A stretch of 63,318 nt of DNA from Cellvibrio mixtus subsp. mixtus J3-8 (GTDB lineage Bacteria; Pseudomonadota; Gammaproteobacteria; Pseudomonadales; Cellvibrionaceae): contig NZ_ALBT01000079.1 of assembly GCF_000766945.1 (NCBI RefSeq), positions 1 through 63,318 of the forward strand, written 5' to 3'. The position numbers and the translations under genes were made by a program. The notes beneath the pieces are model-generated. The model had not been told where the DNA came from, ran no database searches, and saw nothing but the letters and a program-made list of their open reading frames with translations. Positions 25,176-34,590 of the stretch are shown here, piece after piece (the stretch's first letter is position 1; the number at the start of each line of letters is the position of its first letter).

Positions 25176-25793
25176 ATGGATATGAAAATCAATAAAGAAG
25201 CATTGCGCCGCGAGCGCGAACTACGCGCCTGGACCCAAAGTCATTTGGCCGAAGTTGCCGATTTAAGTATGCGCACGGTACAACGCATTGAACGTACCGG
25301 TGATGCGTCGATGGAATCGGCTGGTGCGTTGGCAGCGGCATTGGAACTGGAATTGTCAGCGCTAATCGATGTTCCGGTTGTTGTTAACTCCGTAGTGCCC
25401 ATCAAGCCATATCGCTATAAATTATGGGGCCTAATTGGGGTAATCGGTTCAGCAATCGTTGCGTTGGGTTGGTGGTCCAATGCAGCCGCTGAGCAAGTGA
25501 TGGTGAGTCTCTCCATCGAAACGCCAGGCAATATTTATTCGGACATGATGCTATTGAATGAGTTTGGCAAGGAGAGCGAAATAAATCTGGAGAACCAGTT
25601 TCGCCTGGTTTTTAGTTCCAATCGTCAAGGCGAGCAGGTGCTGATCTCGGCGAAAATCTATAATTTTGTTGGAAATGAATACCGGTTATTTTCGAGCCCG
25701 GCGATGTTGGTTGAGGATCAAAAACCTGCATCCATGCATGTAATTTTTCCCGATGGGCAACGTGTAAACCTGCAACTTGTAGCAGATTTTTAA
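25176..25793 (+). CDS. membrane-anchored HTH (XRE-type) regulator
   Basis: The ATG at 25176 (MDMKINKEALRRERE) is eight bases from a Shine-Dalgarno GAGG; a GTG at 25167 is inside that motif. The 205-residue protein has an XRE helix-turn-helix domain (about 5-60; RAWTQSHLAEVADLSMRTVQRIERTGDASMESAGALAAALEL), a membrane segment (about 85-105, LWGLIGVIGSAIVALGW) and an extracytoplasmic C-terminal domain of about 100 residues. A one-component membrane regulator or anti-sigma-like signalling role is possible; no partner is visible. It separates yebC from ruvC. Confidence 0.8.
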   Translation: MDMKINKEALRRERELRAWTQSHLAEVADLSMRTVQRIERTGDASMESAGALAAALELELSALIDVPVVVNSVVPIKPYRYKLWGLIGVIGSAIVALGWWSNAAAEQVMVSLSIETPGNIYSDMMLLNEFGKESEINLENQFRLVFSSNRQGEQVLISAKIYNFVGNEYRLFSSPAMLVEDQKPASMHVIFPDGQRVNLQLVADF

Positions 25794-25918
25794 AATAATG
25801 AAGCTGGTGATTTGGAGCGTGGTATGAACGTGGCTGGCCCGCTTGTAAAAAATCTCGCTTGCGTCTCCTTATTTCCCATGCAACACTGCGCCATAACTAC
25901 TGTATAAAGATACAACTT

Positions 25919-26440
25919 ATGGCGCTTATCCTCGGCATCGATCCAGGCTCCCGCAAAACCGGTTTTGGCATTATCAATGTCATTGGCAGCAAATCGGAAT
26001 ATGTCACCAGTGGTGTTATCAGGATGAAAGATACTGATGAATTGCCTGCGCGCCTGAAAGTTATTTTTGATTCGCTCACGCAAATTATCGAGCAATATTA
26101 CCCGCAGGAAATGGCGATTGAACAAGTATTCATGGCCAAGAATGCAGCTTCGGCATTAAAGCTGGGGCAGGCCAGGGGCGCTGCGATTGTGGCGGCTACT
26201 GCGCAAAATGTACCTGTGTCTGAATACGAAGCGCGTAAGGTAAAACAGTCGGTAGTAGGTAATGGTGCTGCCGATAAATTGCAGGTGCAGCACATGGTGA
26301 AAACCTTGCTGCGCCTCCCTGCATCACCACAAGAAGACGCCGCCGATGCTTTGGCTGTTGCGCTTTGCCATGCAAATACCCGTGATCATTTAATTCGTAT
26401 GGCGGGTTCATCCAGTTTTCGCCGTGGGCGGATTGTTTAA
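25919..26440 (+). CDS. ruvC: Holliday-junction endonuclease RuvC
   Basis: RuvC cleaves Holliday junctions after branch migration by RuvAB. The start at 25919 ([17 protein letters not shown]) gives 173 residues. Catalytic residues are Asp8, Glu68 (MAIEQVF), Asp140 and Asp143 ([15 protein letters not shown]). The gene is normally followed directly by ruvA and ruvB; here two minus-strand genes separate them by 4 kb. Confidence 0.96.
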   Translation: MALILGIDPGSRKTGFGIINVIGSKSEYVTSGVIRMKDTDELPARLKVIFDSLTQIIEQYYPQEMAIEQVFMAKNAASALKLGQARGAAIVAATAQNVPVSEYEARKVKQSVVGNGAADKLQVQHMVKTLLRLPASPQEDAADALAVALCHANTRDHLIRMAGSSSFRRGRIV

Positions 26441-26476
26441 GTTTTTTCCGTCACTCTTTTAAAAACAACAATCCTT

Positions 26477-27070
26477 TTAAGTCCGGCGCATCGGTTGTGG
26501 TTTGTCATCAACATCCAGTCGATGGCTCGCGCGGCTATTGGCAATCAACAGCGACTCCAAGCGGTAAATCGCATGGAGCTTGGCAGAATTAATCCCCAAC
26601 CAGTGACGCAAATCATCCACTTTACAACTTGAATATTTTTCAAAAGGGAAATGATGCAGGTTGCGCATTGAGACGGTATGGCCGCAGTTGAATCCCAACT
26701 CAAATGCAATTAAATCCTGGCGACTGAACTTATAAGGTGCGGGGTAAACATGCGTGATAATCCAGCGGAAAAAATAAATGTGCCATGTATGGATGTGATC
26801 GCTGGTGCCCATGGTAAAACCAATCACAAACGCTTCATCTTCATTACGCAGACCGCGCCCGAGTAAAACATGTAATGCATCGTGGCGGGCTAAATTAATT
26901 GCGCCGGGAAAGGCGATAGGGCTGGCGGGGTTTTCAAATAATTTTACCCGCCAGGGAATATCATTTGATTCTGCTGCTGGCAGTGTTGCAATTACATCCT
27001 GCAATGTGGCCTCACCATTATGCAAGCCGGGGTTCCATTCGTGCCATTTAATATCAACATAGCTATTCAT
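26477..27070 (-). CDS. COQ4-like protein in operon with putA
   Basis: The 197-residue soluble protein carries the metal-binding signature of the COQ4 family, HDxxH-x11-E: His63-Asp64, His67 and Glu79 in ARHDALHVLLGRGLRNEDEA, with the following helix FVIGFTMG. COQ4 proteins act in ubiquinone biosynthesis in mitochondria and some bacteria. Most of the rest does not resemble the model members closely by eye, so a divergent member is likely. A Shine-Dalgarno GAGG is five bases before the ATG. It starts seven bases after the putA stop, so the two are probably cotranscribed; PutA passes electrons from proline to ubiquinone, which would make the pairing meaningful. Confidence 0.65.
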   Translation of the reverse strand: MNSYVDIKWHEWNPGLHNGEATLQDVIATLPAAESNDIPWRVKLFENPASPIAFPGAINLARHDALHVLLGRGLRNEDEAFVIGFTMGTSDHIHTWHIYFFRWIITHVYPAPYKFSRQDLIAFELGFNCGHTVSMRNLHHFPFEKYSSCKVDDLRHWLGINSAKLHAIYRLESLLIANSRASHRLDVDDKPQPMRRT

Positions 27071-27077
27071 AAATCCC

Positions 27078-30000
27078 TCACTCGGTATTGGGTGCAGAGG
27101 GTTTTTGTGTTAGCAACTGGATATTGCCACCGACAGCGGCTAAATAATTGCTGATAGTTTTCTCGCGCACAAAACGTAGCAAGTAATGAGGCCCACCCGC
27201 TTTGGGGCCGGTGCCGGAAAGGCCACAACCGCCAAACGGTTGCACTCCCACCACTGCGCCAATCATATTGCGATTGATATACACATTACCCACATTGATT
27301 TCCCGAGCAATTTTCTGGCCGATTGTTTCGTTGCGGGTGTGAATTCCCAATGTCAAACCAAAACCGGTGCGATTAATACTTGCGATGACGCTTTCCAGAT
27401 CCTGAATGCGGAAGCGTATTAAATGGCAAATCGGCCCGAAATGTTCTTCCTGTAGTTCATTAATGTTATGAATTTCAATTAATGTCGGTGCAACAAAGTT
27501 GCCGTGCTCCAATCCGGCCGGTAAATGTGTTTGCGCAAGTAATCGGCCTTCGATTTTTGCGTTGTCGATATGGGTAAGTAATTTTTGTTGTTCCTGCTTA
27601 TCGATTACCGGGCCAATATCGGTGCGGGTTTCGCACGGATTTCCAATGATTAAACAATCCATAGCGCCTTTGAGTAATTCAATAACCCGATCAGCAATTT
27701 CTTCCTGCACAAATAAAACTCGCAATGCGGAGCAGCGTTGGCCTGCGCTACCAAAAGCGGAGCGAATAACATCTTTTACTAATTGTTCGGGCAAGCACGT
27801 TGAATCAGCAATTAATGCATTTTGGCCGCCAGTTTCGGCAATCAAGCTGGCGATACTGGAATCGCGCGCGGCTAACGCGCGGTTGATTGTCCATGCGCTT
27901 TGCGTTGAACCGGTAAAGGCAATGCCCTCAATTCGTGCATCGCCGGTTAATGATGGGCTGAGCTCGCTGCTGGAGCCGGGTAAAAAATAAAGTGCTGCGG
28001 GTGGTATTCCGGCCGTGAGCATTAACTCGATAGCACGAAAGGCAATCAAGCAGGTTTGTCGCGCCGGTTTGGCTAACACGGTATTGCCTGCAACAAGTGC
28101 AGCGATTATCTGACCGGTAAAAATCGCCAACGGAAAATTCCATGGCGAGATACACACAAAAATGCCGCGGCCTTCCAATAGCAATTGATTGTGCTCGCCT
28201 GTTGGCCCCGGCAAGGGTAGGGGATTGGCGAGTTTTTCCAGTGCTTGCTGTGCATAGTAATGACAAAAGTCGACAGCTTCACGCACTTCATCAATAGCAT
28301 CGTTCAATGTTTTTCCTGCTTCACGCATCAATAGTGCGATAAATTCTGCGCGATGTTCTTCGAATAAATCGCCGGTTTTATCCATTAGTATTGCTTTATC
28401 TTTTACGGGATATTGCCGCCACTGCGATGAAAATTCGGCGGCCTGGTCAATGGCTGCTTTTGCGGTTTCAGCGCGAGCCTGCATGCAAATTCCAACCTGT
28501 TCATTGTTATTTGCAGGATTAATGATGTTTATCACGGAACCTGCTTTCACATAACCGCCACCAATAATCGGACAGGCATACCATTGGTGATCAAGCCATG
28601 GTTCTATTGCATCCATTAATTGTTCCCGTTGCCTGGCGATTTGGATATTAATGCCATGGGAATTGCGGCGTGATTTATTTACATTTGTATGGAGAAATAA
28701 TTCTTCAGGTAATGGGAGGCGTTGGGATGATTCCGTAATTTTATGTAGCGGGTGATCCGCTAAAGATTCCAGTGAAGCATCTTTGCTATTCAATTGATTT
28801 ACAAAAGAGCTGTTTGCACCATTTTCCAATAGCCTGCGCACCAGATAGGGTAATAACTCCGAGTAATTACCGACGGGTGAATAAACCCGGCAATGTATGT
28901 GGGGATGGTCAATCAATAGTTGGCGATAGAGCGATTCCCCCATTCCGTGCAGTCGTTGGAATTCCACAGGCTTACCTTTAGCCATGGCGATCACACTGCA
29001 CACAGTTGTAGCATTGTGCGTAGCAAATTGTGGATTTAAATGGCGACTGTGTAATAAAAATTTTGCACAGGCAAGATAAGAAATATCGGTTGTCGCTTTT
29101 GCTGTAAATACCGGATAACCACTGAGGCCGGCACGCTGCGCCCAGTGAATCTCGCTATCCCAGTACGCTCCTTTTACCAGGCGCACATTAATACTAATTT
29201 TCAGTTCGTCAGCGAGCTGGTCAATAAATCCCAATACAGGTATCGCGCGTTTTGAATACGCTTGCACCGCCAAACCAAAACCATTCCAGCTGCGTAATGC
29301 AGGATGACGTAAACAGGCTTCAATTAATTCGAGGGATATTTCAAGTCGCTCGGATTCTTCTGCATCAATTGTCAGCGGAATATTTCCTGCGCGTGCTTGT
29401 TGTGCCAATTGCACCAAAATTCCGGGAGAAGTTGTTGTTCCAATTAAATCGGCAAGGATTTGCGCCCGTTGCAATGCTTCATAGCGTGGATGCAGTGCAC
29501 TTAATTTTATCGATAAACTGTAACGATTTTTTTGATCACTGTTGGCGAGTTGTGTAAGTGCAGAAAAATAATTGTGTTGGTATTGTTGCGCGACAGGATG
29601 AGTGATCGCTGCTTCACCTAGCAGGTCAAATGAATAATGCCAGCGCAATTCCGGTTCTTTGCTGTTGATTGCATGGGCGCGCTCCAGCGCTGAATTTATA
29701 TCGGCAGCGAACACAAATGTATCTGCTAGCCAGAGCAAGGCTTTTTCCAATGCGGTGTGAATAACCGGCTCACCCAAACGGCGCAGCAGGTTTTGCAAAA
29801 TACCGGCGCTGTCCACCGGTTCCAGCAATCGCTCGCCCCATACCAGACCCCAGGTGGCAGCATTAATCATCCAGGGGTGTTGCTCATCCAATCGATTTTG
29901 CCAACGGGCGGAAGCAAGTTTGTCAGCTATAAATGCCCGGGCGGAAATCTTATCGGGAATACGTATGAGTGATTCGGCCAAACACATGAGTACCACGCCT

Positions 30001-30251
30001 TCGCGTGTATTTAATCCATACGCTTGGAGAAACTCTTGCGGCCAATCGTTGTGCCCGGCTGTTGAGCGTTGCCAACGGGTTAGAAAGGCGAGGGTTTGCT
30101 GGTTGATGTGCTGGATTTGCTGTTCATCTTGGTCCAGCCAATGAACTAATTCCGCAAGGTAAGCCGATTCATCAACCAAATAGTGATCACTAATGGCCTG
30201 ACGCCAGCCATCCAATGAGCGAGCCCTGGGGAAACAGCGAGAAGAAAACAT
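27078..30251 (-). CDS. putA: bifunctional proline dehydrogenase / P5C dehydrogenase PutA
   Basis: PutA oxidises proline to glutamate through P5C. The ATG at 30251 (MFSSRCFPRARSLDGW) has a Shine-Dalgarno GAGG 11 bases upstream; an upstream in-frame start is less likely. The 1057-residue protein has the FAD-dependent PRODH barrel (RLVKGAYWDSEIHWAQ, RVYSPVGNYSELLPYLVRRL) and the aldehyde dehydrogenase domain with the catalytic Cys in GSAGQRCSALRV and Glu in AETGGQNAL. It lacks the N-terminal ribbon-helix-helix DNA-binding domain of E. coli PutA and the long C-terminal extension, so it is a minimal PutA that cannot repress its own gene. It is divergent from ruvA. Confidence 0.95.
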   Translation of the reverse strand: MFSSRCFPRARSLDGWRQAISDHYLVDESAYLAELVHWLDQDEQQIQHINQQTLAFLTRWQRSTAGHNDWPQEFLQAYGLNTREGVVLMCLAESLIRIPDKISARAFIADKLASARWQNRLDEQHPWMINAATWGLVWGERLLEPVDSAGILQNLLRRLGEPVIHTALEKALLWLADTFVFAADINSALERAHAINSKEPELRWHYSFDLLGEAAITHPVAQQYQHNYFSALTQLANSDQKNRYSLSIKLSALHPRYEALQRAQILADLIGTTTSPGILVQLAQQARAGNIPLTIDAEESERLEISLELIEACLRHPALRSWNGFGLAVQAYSKRAIPVLGFIDQLADELKISINVRLVKGAYWDSEIHWAQRAGLSGYPVFTAKATTDISYLACAKFLLHSRHLNPQFATHNATTVCSVIAMAKGKPVEFQRLHGMGESLYRQLLIDHPHIHCRVYSPVGNYSELLPYLVRRLLENGANSSFVNQLNSKDASLESLADHPLHKITESSQRLPLPEELFLHTNVNKSRRNSHGINIQIARQREQLMDAIEPWLDHQWYACPIIGGGYVKAGSVINIINPANNNEQVGICMQARAETAKAAIDQAAEFSSQWRQYPVKDKAILMDKTGDLFEEHRAEFIALLMREAGKTLNDAIDEVREAVDFCHYYAQQALEKLANPLPLPGPTGEHNQLLLEGRGIFVCISPWNFPLAIFTGQIIAALVAGNTVLAKPARQTCLIAFRAIELMLTAGIPPAALYFLPGSSSELSPSLTGDARIEGIAFTGSTQSAWTINRALAARDSSIASLIAETGGQNALIADSTCLPEQLVKDVIRSAFGSAGQRCSALRVLFVQEEIADRVIELLKGAMDCLIIGNPCETRTDIGPVIDKQEQQKLLTHIDNAKIEGRLLAQTHLPAGLEHGNFVAPTLIEIHNINELQEEHFGPICHLIRFRIQDLESVIASINRTGFGLTLGIHTRNETIGQKIAREINVGNVYINRNMIGAVVGVQPFGGCGLSGTGPKAGGPHYLLRFVREKTISNYLAAVGGNIQLLTQKPSAPNTE

Positions 30252-30441
30252 AGGTTTGCTACCTCTGGGTTTTTCTCGTACATCTGGAGCAAGTATGGCA
30301 CCGGAACCGGAATATTTCCGAGGTGCCGGCTGGCATGGGTGACTCTTGTGTCTAAACTCCATTACAATGCCAACCAAAGCACTGTCTATAAAAACAGTTA
30401 AACCCTGTAAAGCCTTATCGGCCCTGATGGAAAAGCATTCT

Positions 30442-31056
30442 ATGATCGGACGTTTGCGCGGAATTCTTTTGGAAAAGCAGCCACCGTATTTGCTGCTGGA
30501 TGTGAATGGTGTGGGTTATGAATTACAAGCGCCTATGACGACGTTTTATCGCCTGCCATCACTGGGTCAGGAAGTTGTCCTGCACACGCATTTATCAATT
30601 ACCGAAAACCTGCATCAATTATTCGGTTTTAGCGAGCAGCGCGATCGTTCACTGTTTCGCACTTTAATTAAGGTAAATGGCGTTGGCCCAAAATTGGCGA
30701 TTGCGATTTTATCGGGTATGGAAGCGGACGATATTGCCCGTTGTGTGCGTGATGACAATATTAATGCCTTGACCAAAGTGCCTGGCATTGGCAAAAAAAC
30801 CGCCGAGCGTTTGGTGATTGAGTTGCGCGATCGCCTGAAAAACTGGGATATGCCACAAGGTGATATGCTGGCACACAGTGAAATTCAGAGCATTGCGACG
30901 GATAACGATATATTTGCAGAAGCTGAAAGTGCGTTGATTGCGCTGGGTTATAAACCGGTAGAGGCTGCAAAAATGATTTCCCTCGCCAGCAAACAAAAGC
31001 CGGATGCGAAAAGTGAAGAGTTGATTCGTATCGCCTTGCGCAGTATTGCAGGTTAG
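30442..31056 (+). CDS. ruvA: Holliday-junction DNA-binding subunit RuvA
   Basis: The start at 30442 (MIGRLRGILLEKQPPYLLLDVNGVGYE) gives 204 residues, the usual length, with the two helix-hairpin-helix motifs (LIKVNGVGPKLAIAILSG and LTKVPGIGKKTAERLVIELRD) and the C-terminal RuvB-binding domain (AESALIALGYKPVEAAKMIS). RuvA holds the junction in square-planar form. The reading frame is open to the left, which is only the untranslated leader. ruvB follows after 54 bases. Confidence 0.96.
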   Translation: MIGRLRGILLEKQPPYLLLDVNGVGYELQAPMTTFYRLPSLGQEVVLHTHLSITENLHQLFGFSEQRDRSLFRTLIKVNGVGPKLAIAILSGMEADDIARCVRDDNINALTKVPGIGKKTAERLVIELRDRLKNWDMPQGDMLAHSEIQSIATDNDIFAEAESALIALGYKPVEAAKMISLASKQKPDAKSEELIRIALRSIAG

Positions 31057-31110
31057 TTTTTGTCCACAGAATGAAAATCACCGGGTTCATGCTTATAGGG
31101 TCAAAGCCTC

Positions 31111-32136
31111 ATGATAGAAACTGATCGCCTGATTGCGCCTACCGCGAAAGAGCGCGAAGACCACCTTGACCGCACTGTACGCCCCAAATACCTCGCTGAT
31201 TATGTTGGTCAGCCAGCTGTGCGCGAGCAGATGGAAATTTTCATTGGCGCTGCCAAAAAGCGTAATGAAGCATTGGATCACACCCTGGTATTTGGCCCGC
31301 CGGGTTTGGGTAAAACGACGCTGGCAAATATCATCGCCAACGAAATGAATGTTTCACTCAAAAGTACTTCGGGGCCGGTATTGGAAAAAGCCGGTGATCT
31401 GGCTGCTTTACTCACTAATCTTGAGCCGGGCGATGTGTTGTTTATCGATGAAATTCATCGCTTAAGCCCTGTGGTGGAAGAAATTCTCTATCCGGCGATG
31501 GAAGATTTCCAATTGGATATTATGATCGGTGAGGGGCCAGCCGCGCGGTCCATCAAGCTGGATTTGCCGCAATTTACCCTTGTTGGTGCAACCACTCGCG
31601 CTGGATTACTGACATCCCCTTTGCGTGATCGTTTTGGTATTGTTCAGCGTCTGGAATTCTATAATGTCGCCGATCTCACCCATATTGTCGCGCGTTCAGC
31701 GGCTTTGCTGGGGGTGAAAATGGATTATGAGGGCGCTGGCGAAGTAGCCAAGCGTTCGCGCGGTACCCCACGTATTGCCAATCGCTTATTGCGCCGTGTA
31801 CGCGATTATGCAGAGATGAAAGGTGACGGCACTGTCACTGCAAAAATGGCTGATAGTGCGCTGAATATGTTGAATGTTGATGAGCGCGGTTTCGATCATA
31901 TGGATCGCCGTTTATTAATGGCGATGCTAAATAATTTTGATGGCGGGCCGGTTGGTGTGGAAAGTTTGGCCGCAGCAATCAGTGAAGATCGCGGAACTAT
32001 TGAAGATGTTATAGAGCCATATCTCATACAGCAGGGGTTTATGGCGCGCACACCGCGCGGCCGGATTTTAACCAATAATGCGTATGTGTATTTTGGAATA
32101 CCGGTTCCGAAACGGTTGCAAGATTCTATCGAGTGA
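31111..32136 (+). CDS. ruvB: Holliday-junction helicase RuvB
   Basis: The AAA+ motor of branch migration: Walker [11 protein letters not shown] (about 61-70), Walker [13 protein letters not shown], sensor 1 [18 protein letters not shown], arginine finger and C-terminal winged helix. The 341-residue length is standard. It belongs to the run ruvA-ruvB-ybgC-tolQRAB-pal. Confidence 0.97.
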   Translation: MIETDRLIAPTAKEREDHLDRTVRPKYLADYVGQPAVREQMEIFIGAAKKRNEALDHTLVFGPPGLGKTTLANIIANEMNVSLKSTSGPVLEKAGDLAALLTNLEPGDVLFIDEIHRLSPVVEEILYPAMEDFQLDIMIGEGPAARSIKLDLPQFTLVGATTRAGLLTSPLRDRFGIVQRLEFYNVADLTHIVARSAALLGVKMDYEGAGEVAKRSRGTPRIANRLLRRVRDYAEMKGDGTVTAKMADSALNMLNVDERGFDHMDRRLLMAMLNNFDGGPVGVESLAAAISEDRGTIEDVIEPYLIQQGFMARTPRGRILTNNAYVYFGIPVPKRLQDSIE

Positions 32137-32163
32137 GTGAACCAAGTAAGGATTTAATGGGTT

Positions 32164-32586
32164 ATGCAGCCATTTAACATTCCTGTAAGAGTGTATATCG
32201 AAGACACAGATGCTGGCGGAATTGTGTACTACGTGAATTATCTGAAGTACATGGAGCGCAGTCGTACAGAATTTTTGCGCGGTTTCGGCTATGATAAGCC
32301 CGCAATTTTAGAGGGCGGTTTATTATTGGTCGTTCATTCGGCACAAATTAATTATCGCCGCCCTGCGCGCCTGGATAATTTGCTCAGCGTAACTGCGCAA
32401 ATCCATAAACTGGCGCGAACTTATGTAGAGTTTCAGCAGCAGGTGCTGCGTGGCGAAGAATTATTGTGTGAGGGGTTAATTCGTATCGCCTGTGTCGATG
32501 CCGAGTCTATGAAACCTAGCGCGCTTCCCGCCACTATGTACCAGCATCTGGATCAATCGTTTCGTCTTAATACTATTGAGAGTTAA
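32164..32586 (+). CDS. ybgC: tol-pal associated acyl-CoA thioesterase YbgC
   Basis: The 140-residue hot-dog-fold enzyme hydrolyses short-chain acyl-CoA or acyl-ACP; the active-site aspartate lies in IEDTDAGGIVYYVNYLKYMERSRTEFLR. It is the first gene of the tol-pal group and is 27 bases after ruvB. The enzyme is not required for the Tol machine. Confidence 0.95.
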   Translation: MQPFNIPVRVYIEDTDAGGIVYYVNYLKYMERSRTEFLRGFGYDKPAILEGGLLLVVHSAQINYRRPARLDNLLSVTAQIHKLARTYVEFQQQVLRGEELLCEGLIRIACVDAESMKPSALPATMYQHLDQSFRLNTIES

Positions 32587-32592
32587 TCAAGC

Positions 32593-33279
32593 ATGCCTGC
32601 AACGGAAAACAATCTGTCAATTGCGCATCTCATCCTGAATGCCAGCTTTTTGGTACAAGTTGTGATGCTTATTTTGGTTATGGCCTCAGTGATTTCATGG
32701 GCAATGATTTTTCAGCGCGAACGCTATCAGCGTAAAGCATCAGGTGCTTTCAGTTATTTTGAAAAACAATTCTGGTCAGGTATTGACCTTAACCAGTTGT
32801 ACCGTCAAAGCAATGGACGCAATGAAATGGTGGAAGGGATTGAAAGTATTTTCCGCGCAGGCTTCAAAGAATTCACCCGGTTGCGTCAAACTGCCGGCGC
32901 AGATTCTGATGCGGTGATGGAAGGTTCTATGCGCGCTATGCGCGTTGCATTAGCAAGAGAGCAGGAAAAGCTGGAAGAAAACTTGCCATTCCTGGCCAGT
33001 GTTGCCTCGGTGAGCCCTTACATTGGTTTGTTTGGAACCGTATGGGGGATTATGGTGTCATTCCTTAATATCGCCAATGCTGGACAGCCAAGCCTTGCTA
33101 CCGTTGCCCCTGGTATTGCAGAGGCATTGATTGCCACTGCAATGGGATTGTTTGCAGCTATTCCAGCGGTACTCGCCTATAACAAATTTTCTGCTCGCGC
33201 AGAAAGCTTGTTAAGCAATTATCAAACTTTTGCTGAAGAATTTTCAGCAATTCTCCATCGCCAGGTTCACAGCAAGTAA
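32593..33279 (+). CDS. tolQ: Tol-Pal inner-membrane protein TolQ
   Basis: TolQ forms, with TolR, the proton-driven motor that energises TolA. The 228-residue protein has three membrane segments (about 14-40, 132-160, 172-196) with conserved SPYIGLFGTVWGIM and GIAEALIATAMGLFAAIPAVLAYN. Starts seven bases after the ybgC stop. Confidence 0.97.
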   Translation: MPATENNLSIAHLILNASFLVQVVMLILVMASVISWAMIFQRERYQRKASGAFSYFEKQFWSGIDLNQLYRQSNGRNEMVEGIESIFRAGFKEFTRLRQTAGADSDAVMEGSMRAMRVALAREQEKLEENLPFLASVASVSPYIGLFGTVWGIMVSFLNIANAGQPSLATVAPGIAEALIATAMGLFAAIPAVLAYNKFSARAESLLSNYQTFAEEFSAILHRQVHSK

Positions 33280-33317
33280 CGCTGTTTTACAGTGATTGAA
33301 AAAACAGGTTAATAGAC

Positions 33318-33746
33318 ATGTCTGGATTTGGACCACCGATTAAAAAGAAATTGAAAGCGGAGATTAACGTTGTACCGTTGATCGACGTAATGCTGGTGTT
33401 GTTGATCGTATTTATGATTGCTGCACCTATGATGACTCAAGGTATCAAAGTGGAATTACCGCAGGCTGCTTCGGAGCCGGTTGAAAGCAAAGAAGACGAG
33501 CCTATTACCGTATCGGTAAAAGCTGATGGAAGTTATTACATTGATTTGGCTGGCGATCCGGAAGCTCCGCGTCCATTGGCGGAAATTAAATCGATTGTAA
33601 GTAAGGTGCTCAAGGAAAAACCCAATACACCGGTATTTGTCCAGGGCGATAAGAAAGTCGATTACGGGGTTGTAGTGACCTTAATGGGTGAGCTTAAGCA
33701 AGCGGGGGCGCCTTCAGTTGGTCTGATTACAGAGCCAGCGCGCTAA
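33318..33746 (+). CDS. tolR: Tol-Pal motor protein TolR
   Basis: A 142-residue ExbD/TolR protein: one membrane segment (about 18-38) containing the essential Asp23 in VVPLIDVMLVLLIVFMIAAP, then a periplasmic domain. It works with TolQ as the stator-rotor unit. A Shine-Dalgarno AGG precedes the ATG. Confidence 0.97.
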   Translation: MSGFGPPIKKKLKAEINVVPLIDVMLVLLIVFMIAAPMMTQGIKVELPQAASEPVESKEDEPITVSVKADGSYYIDLAGDPEAPRPLAEIKSIVSKVLKEKPNTPVFVQGDKKVDYGVVVTLMGELKQAGAPSVGLITEPAR

Positions 33747-33750
33747 CGTT

Positions 33751-34590
33751 ATGAAGTTTCAAAAATCTCTATCGCTTCCTCTATTTCTCAGCGTGTCTTT
33801 TCACACGTTGTTACTGGTGTTGTTTTTGGGAAATTGGAATTTCTTTAAAAAAGAAGAAGAACCTTATAAGCCCCATTATGTCACAGCTACGTTGGTGGAT
33901 TTAAAACCTAAAGCTAAAGCCCAGCCACAACAAACTAAAGAACAGGTATTGGATTCAAAACCTTATGAAGATTTAAAAAACAACAAAAAGCAAGAAGAGC
34001 AACGCCGTATGGAAGCAGAAGCTCTTGTGCAACAACAAAAAGAACAAGCGGCCAAAGAGGCAGCAGCTGAAGAATTAAAGAAACAAAAAGTTAAAGAAGA
34101 GCAAGCAAAAATAGCTAAAGCCAAAGCAGAAAAAGAGGCTGCAGAGAAAAAACGTAAAGCTGAGGAAGAAGCGCGTAAGGCTGAAGCGGCTAAAAAGACA
34201 AAACGTGAACAGGAAGCTCAGGAAGAGCAGCGTCGAATTCAAGCCGCACAGCAAAAAGAAGCGAAGCACATCAGTGACACTAATGATGAAGTTAATACTA
34301 AAAGTTACGAAGAGATGTTGATTGAGCGCGTTGAGCAGAACTGGAGTCGTCCGCCATCTGCGAGGCGCGGAATGGAAGTCACTTTAGAAGTTAATATGCT
34401 GCCGACGGGTATTGTGACAAGTTTGAGAATCATCAAAAGTAGTGGTGATCCGGCATTTGACCGTGCAGCAGAGCAAGCAGTGAAACGCGTGGATCGCTTC
34501 ACTGAAGTCATGCAAATTCCGCCGGACATATTTGAAAAATATTTTCGCGTGTTCAGATTTACATTCAGCCCAGAGGACTTAAGGTCGTGA
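33751..34590 (+). CDS. tolA: TolA
   Basis: TolA spans the periplasm between the TolQR motor and TolB/Pal at the outer membrane. The 279-residue protein has an N-terminal membrane segment with the SHLS-like SFHTLLL motif (about 9-27), a long Lys/Glu/Ala-rich helical domain II (about 60-175) and C-terminal domain III with a TonB-like fold (SYEEMLIERVEQNWSRPPSARRGMEVTLEVNMLPTGIV). Four bases separate it from tolR. Confidence 0.96.
   Translation: MKFQKSLSLPLFLSVSFHTLLLVLFLGNWNFFKKEEEPYKPHYVTATLVDLKPKAKAQPQQTKEQVLDSKPYEDLKNNKKQEEQRRMEAEALVQQQKEQAAKEAAAEELKKQKVKEEQAKIAKAKAEKEAAEKKRKAEEEARKAEAAKKTKREQEAQEEQRRIQAAQQKEAKHISDTNDEVNTKSYEEMLIERVEQNWSRPPSARRGMEVTLEVNMLPTGIVTSLRIIKSSGDPAFDRAAEQAVKRVDRFTEVMQIPPDIFEKYFRVFRFTFSPEDLRS

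Noticed and set aside
27078-30377. full-length frame of 1099 codons as the PutA start
   Set aside because: The first 42 codons have no ribosome binding site and no family likeness; the ATG at 30251 fits.
31093-31281. minus-strand frame at the start of ruvB
   Set aside because: It is antisense to ruvB, with no start signal.
34075-34269. minus-strand frame rich in Phe and Leu inside tolA
   Set aside because: It is the antisense of the Lys/Glu/Ala-rich helix of TolA, a common artefact.
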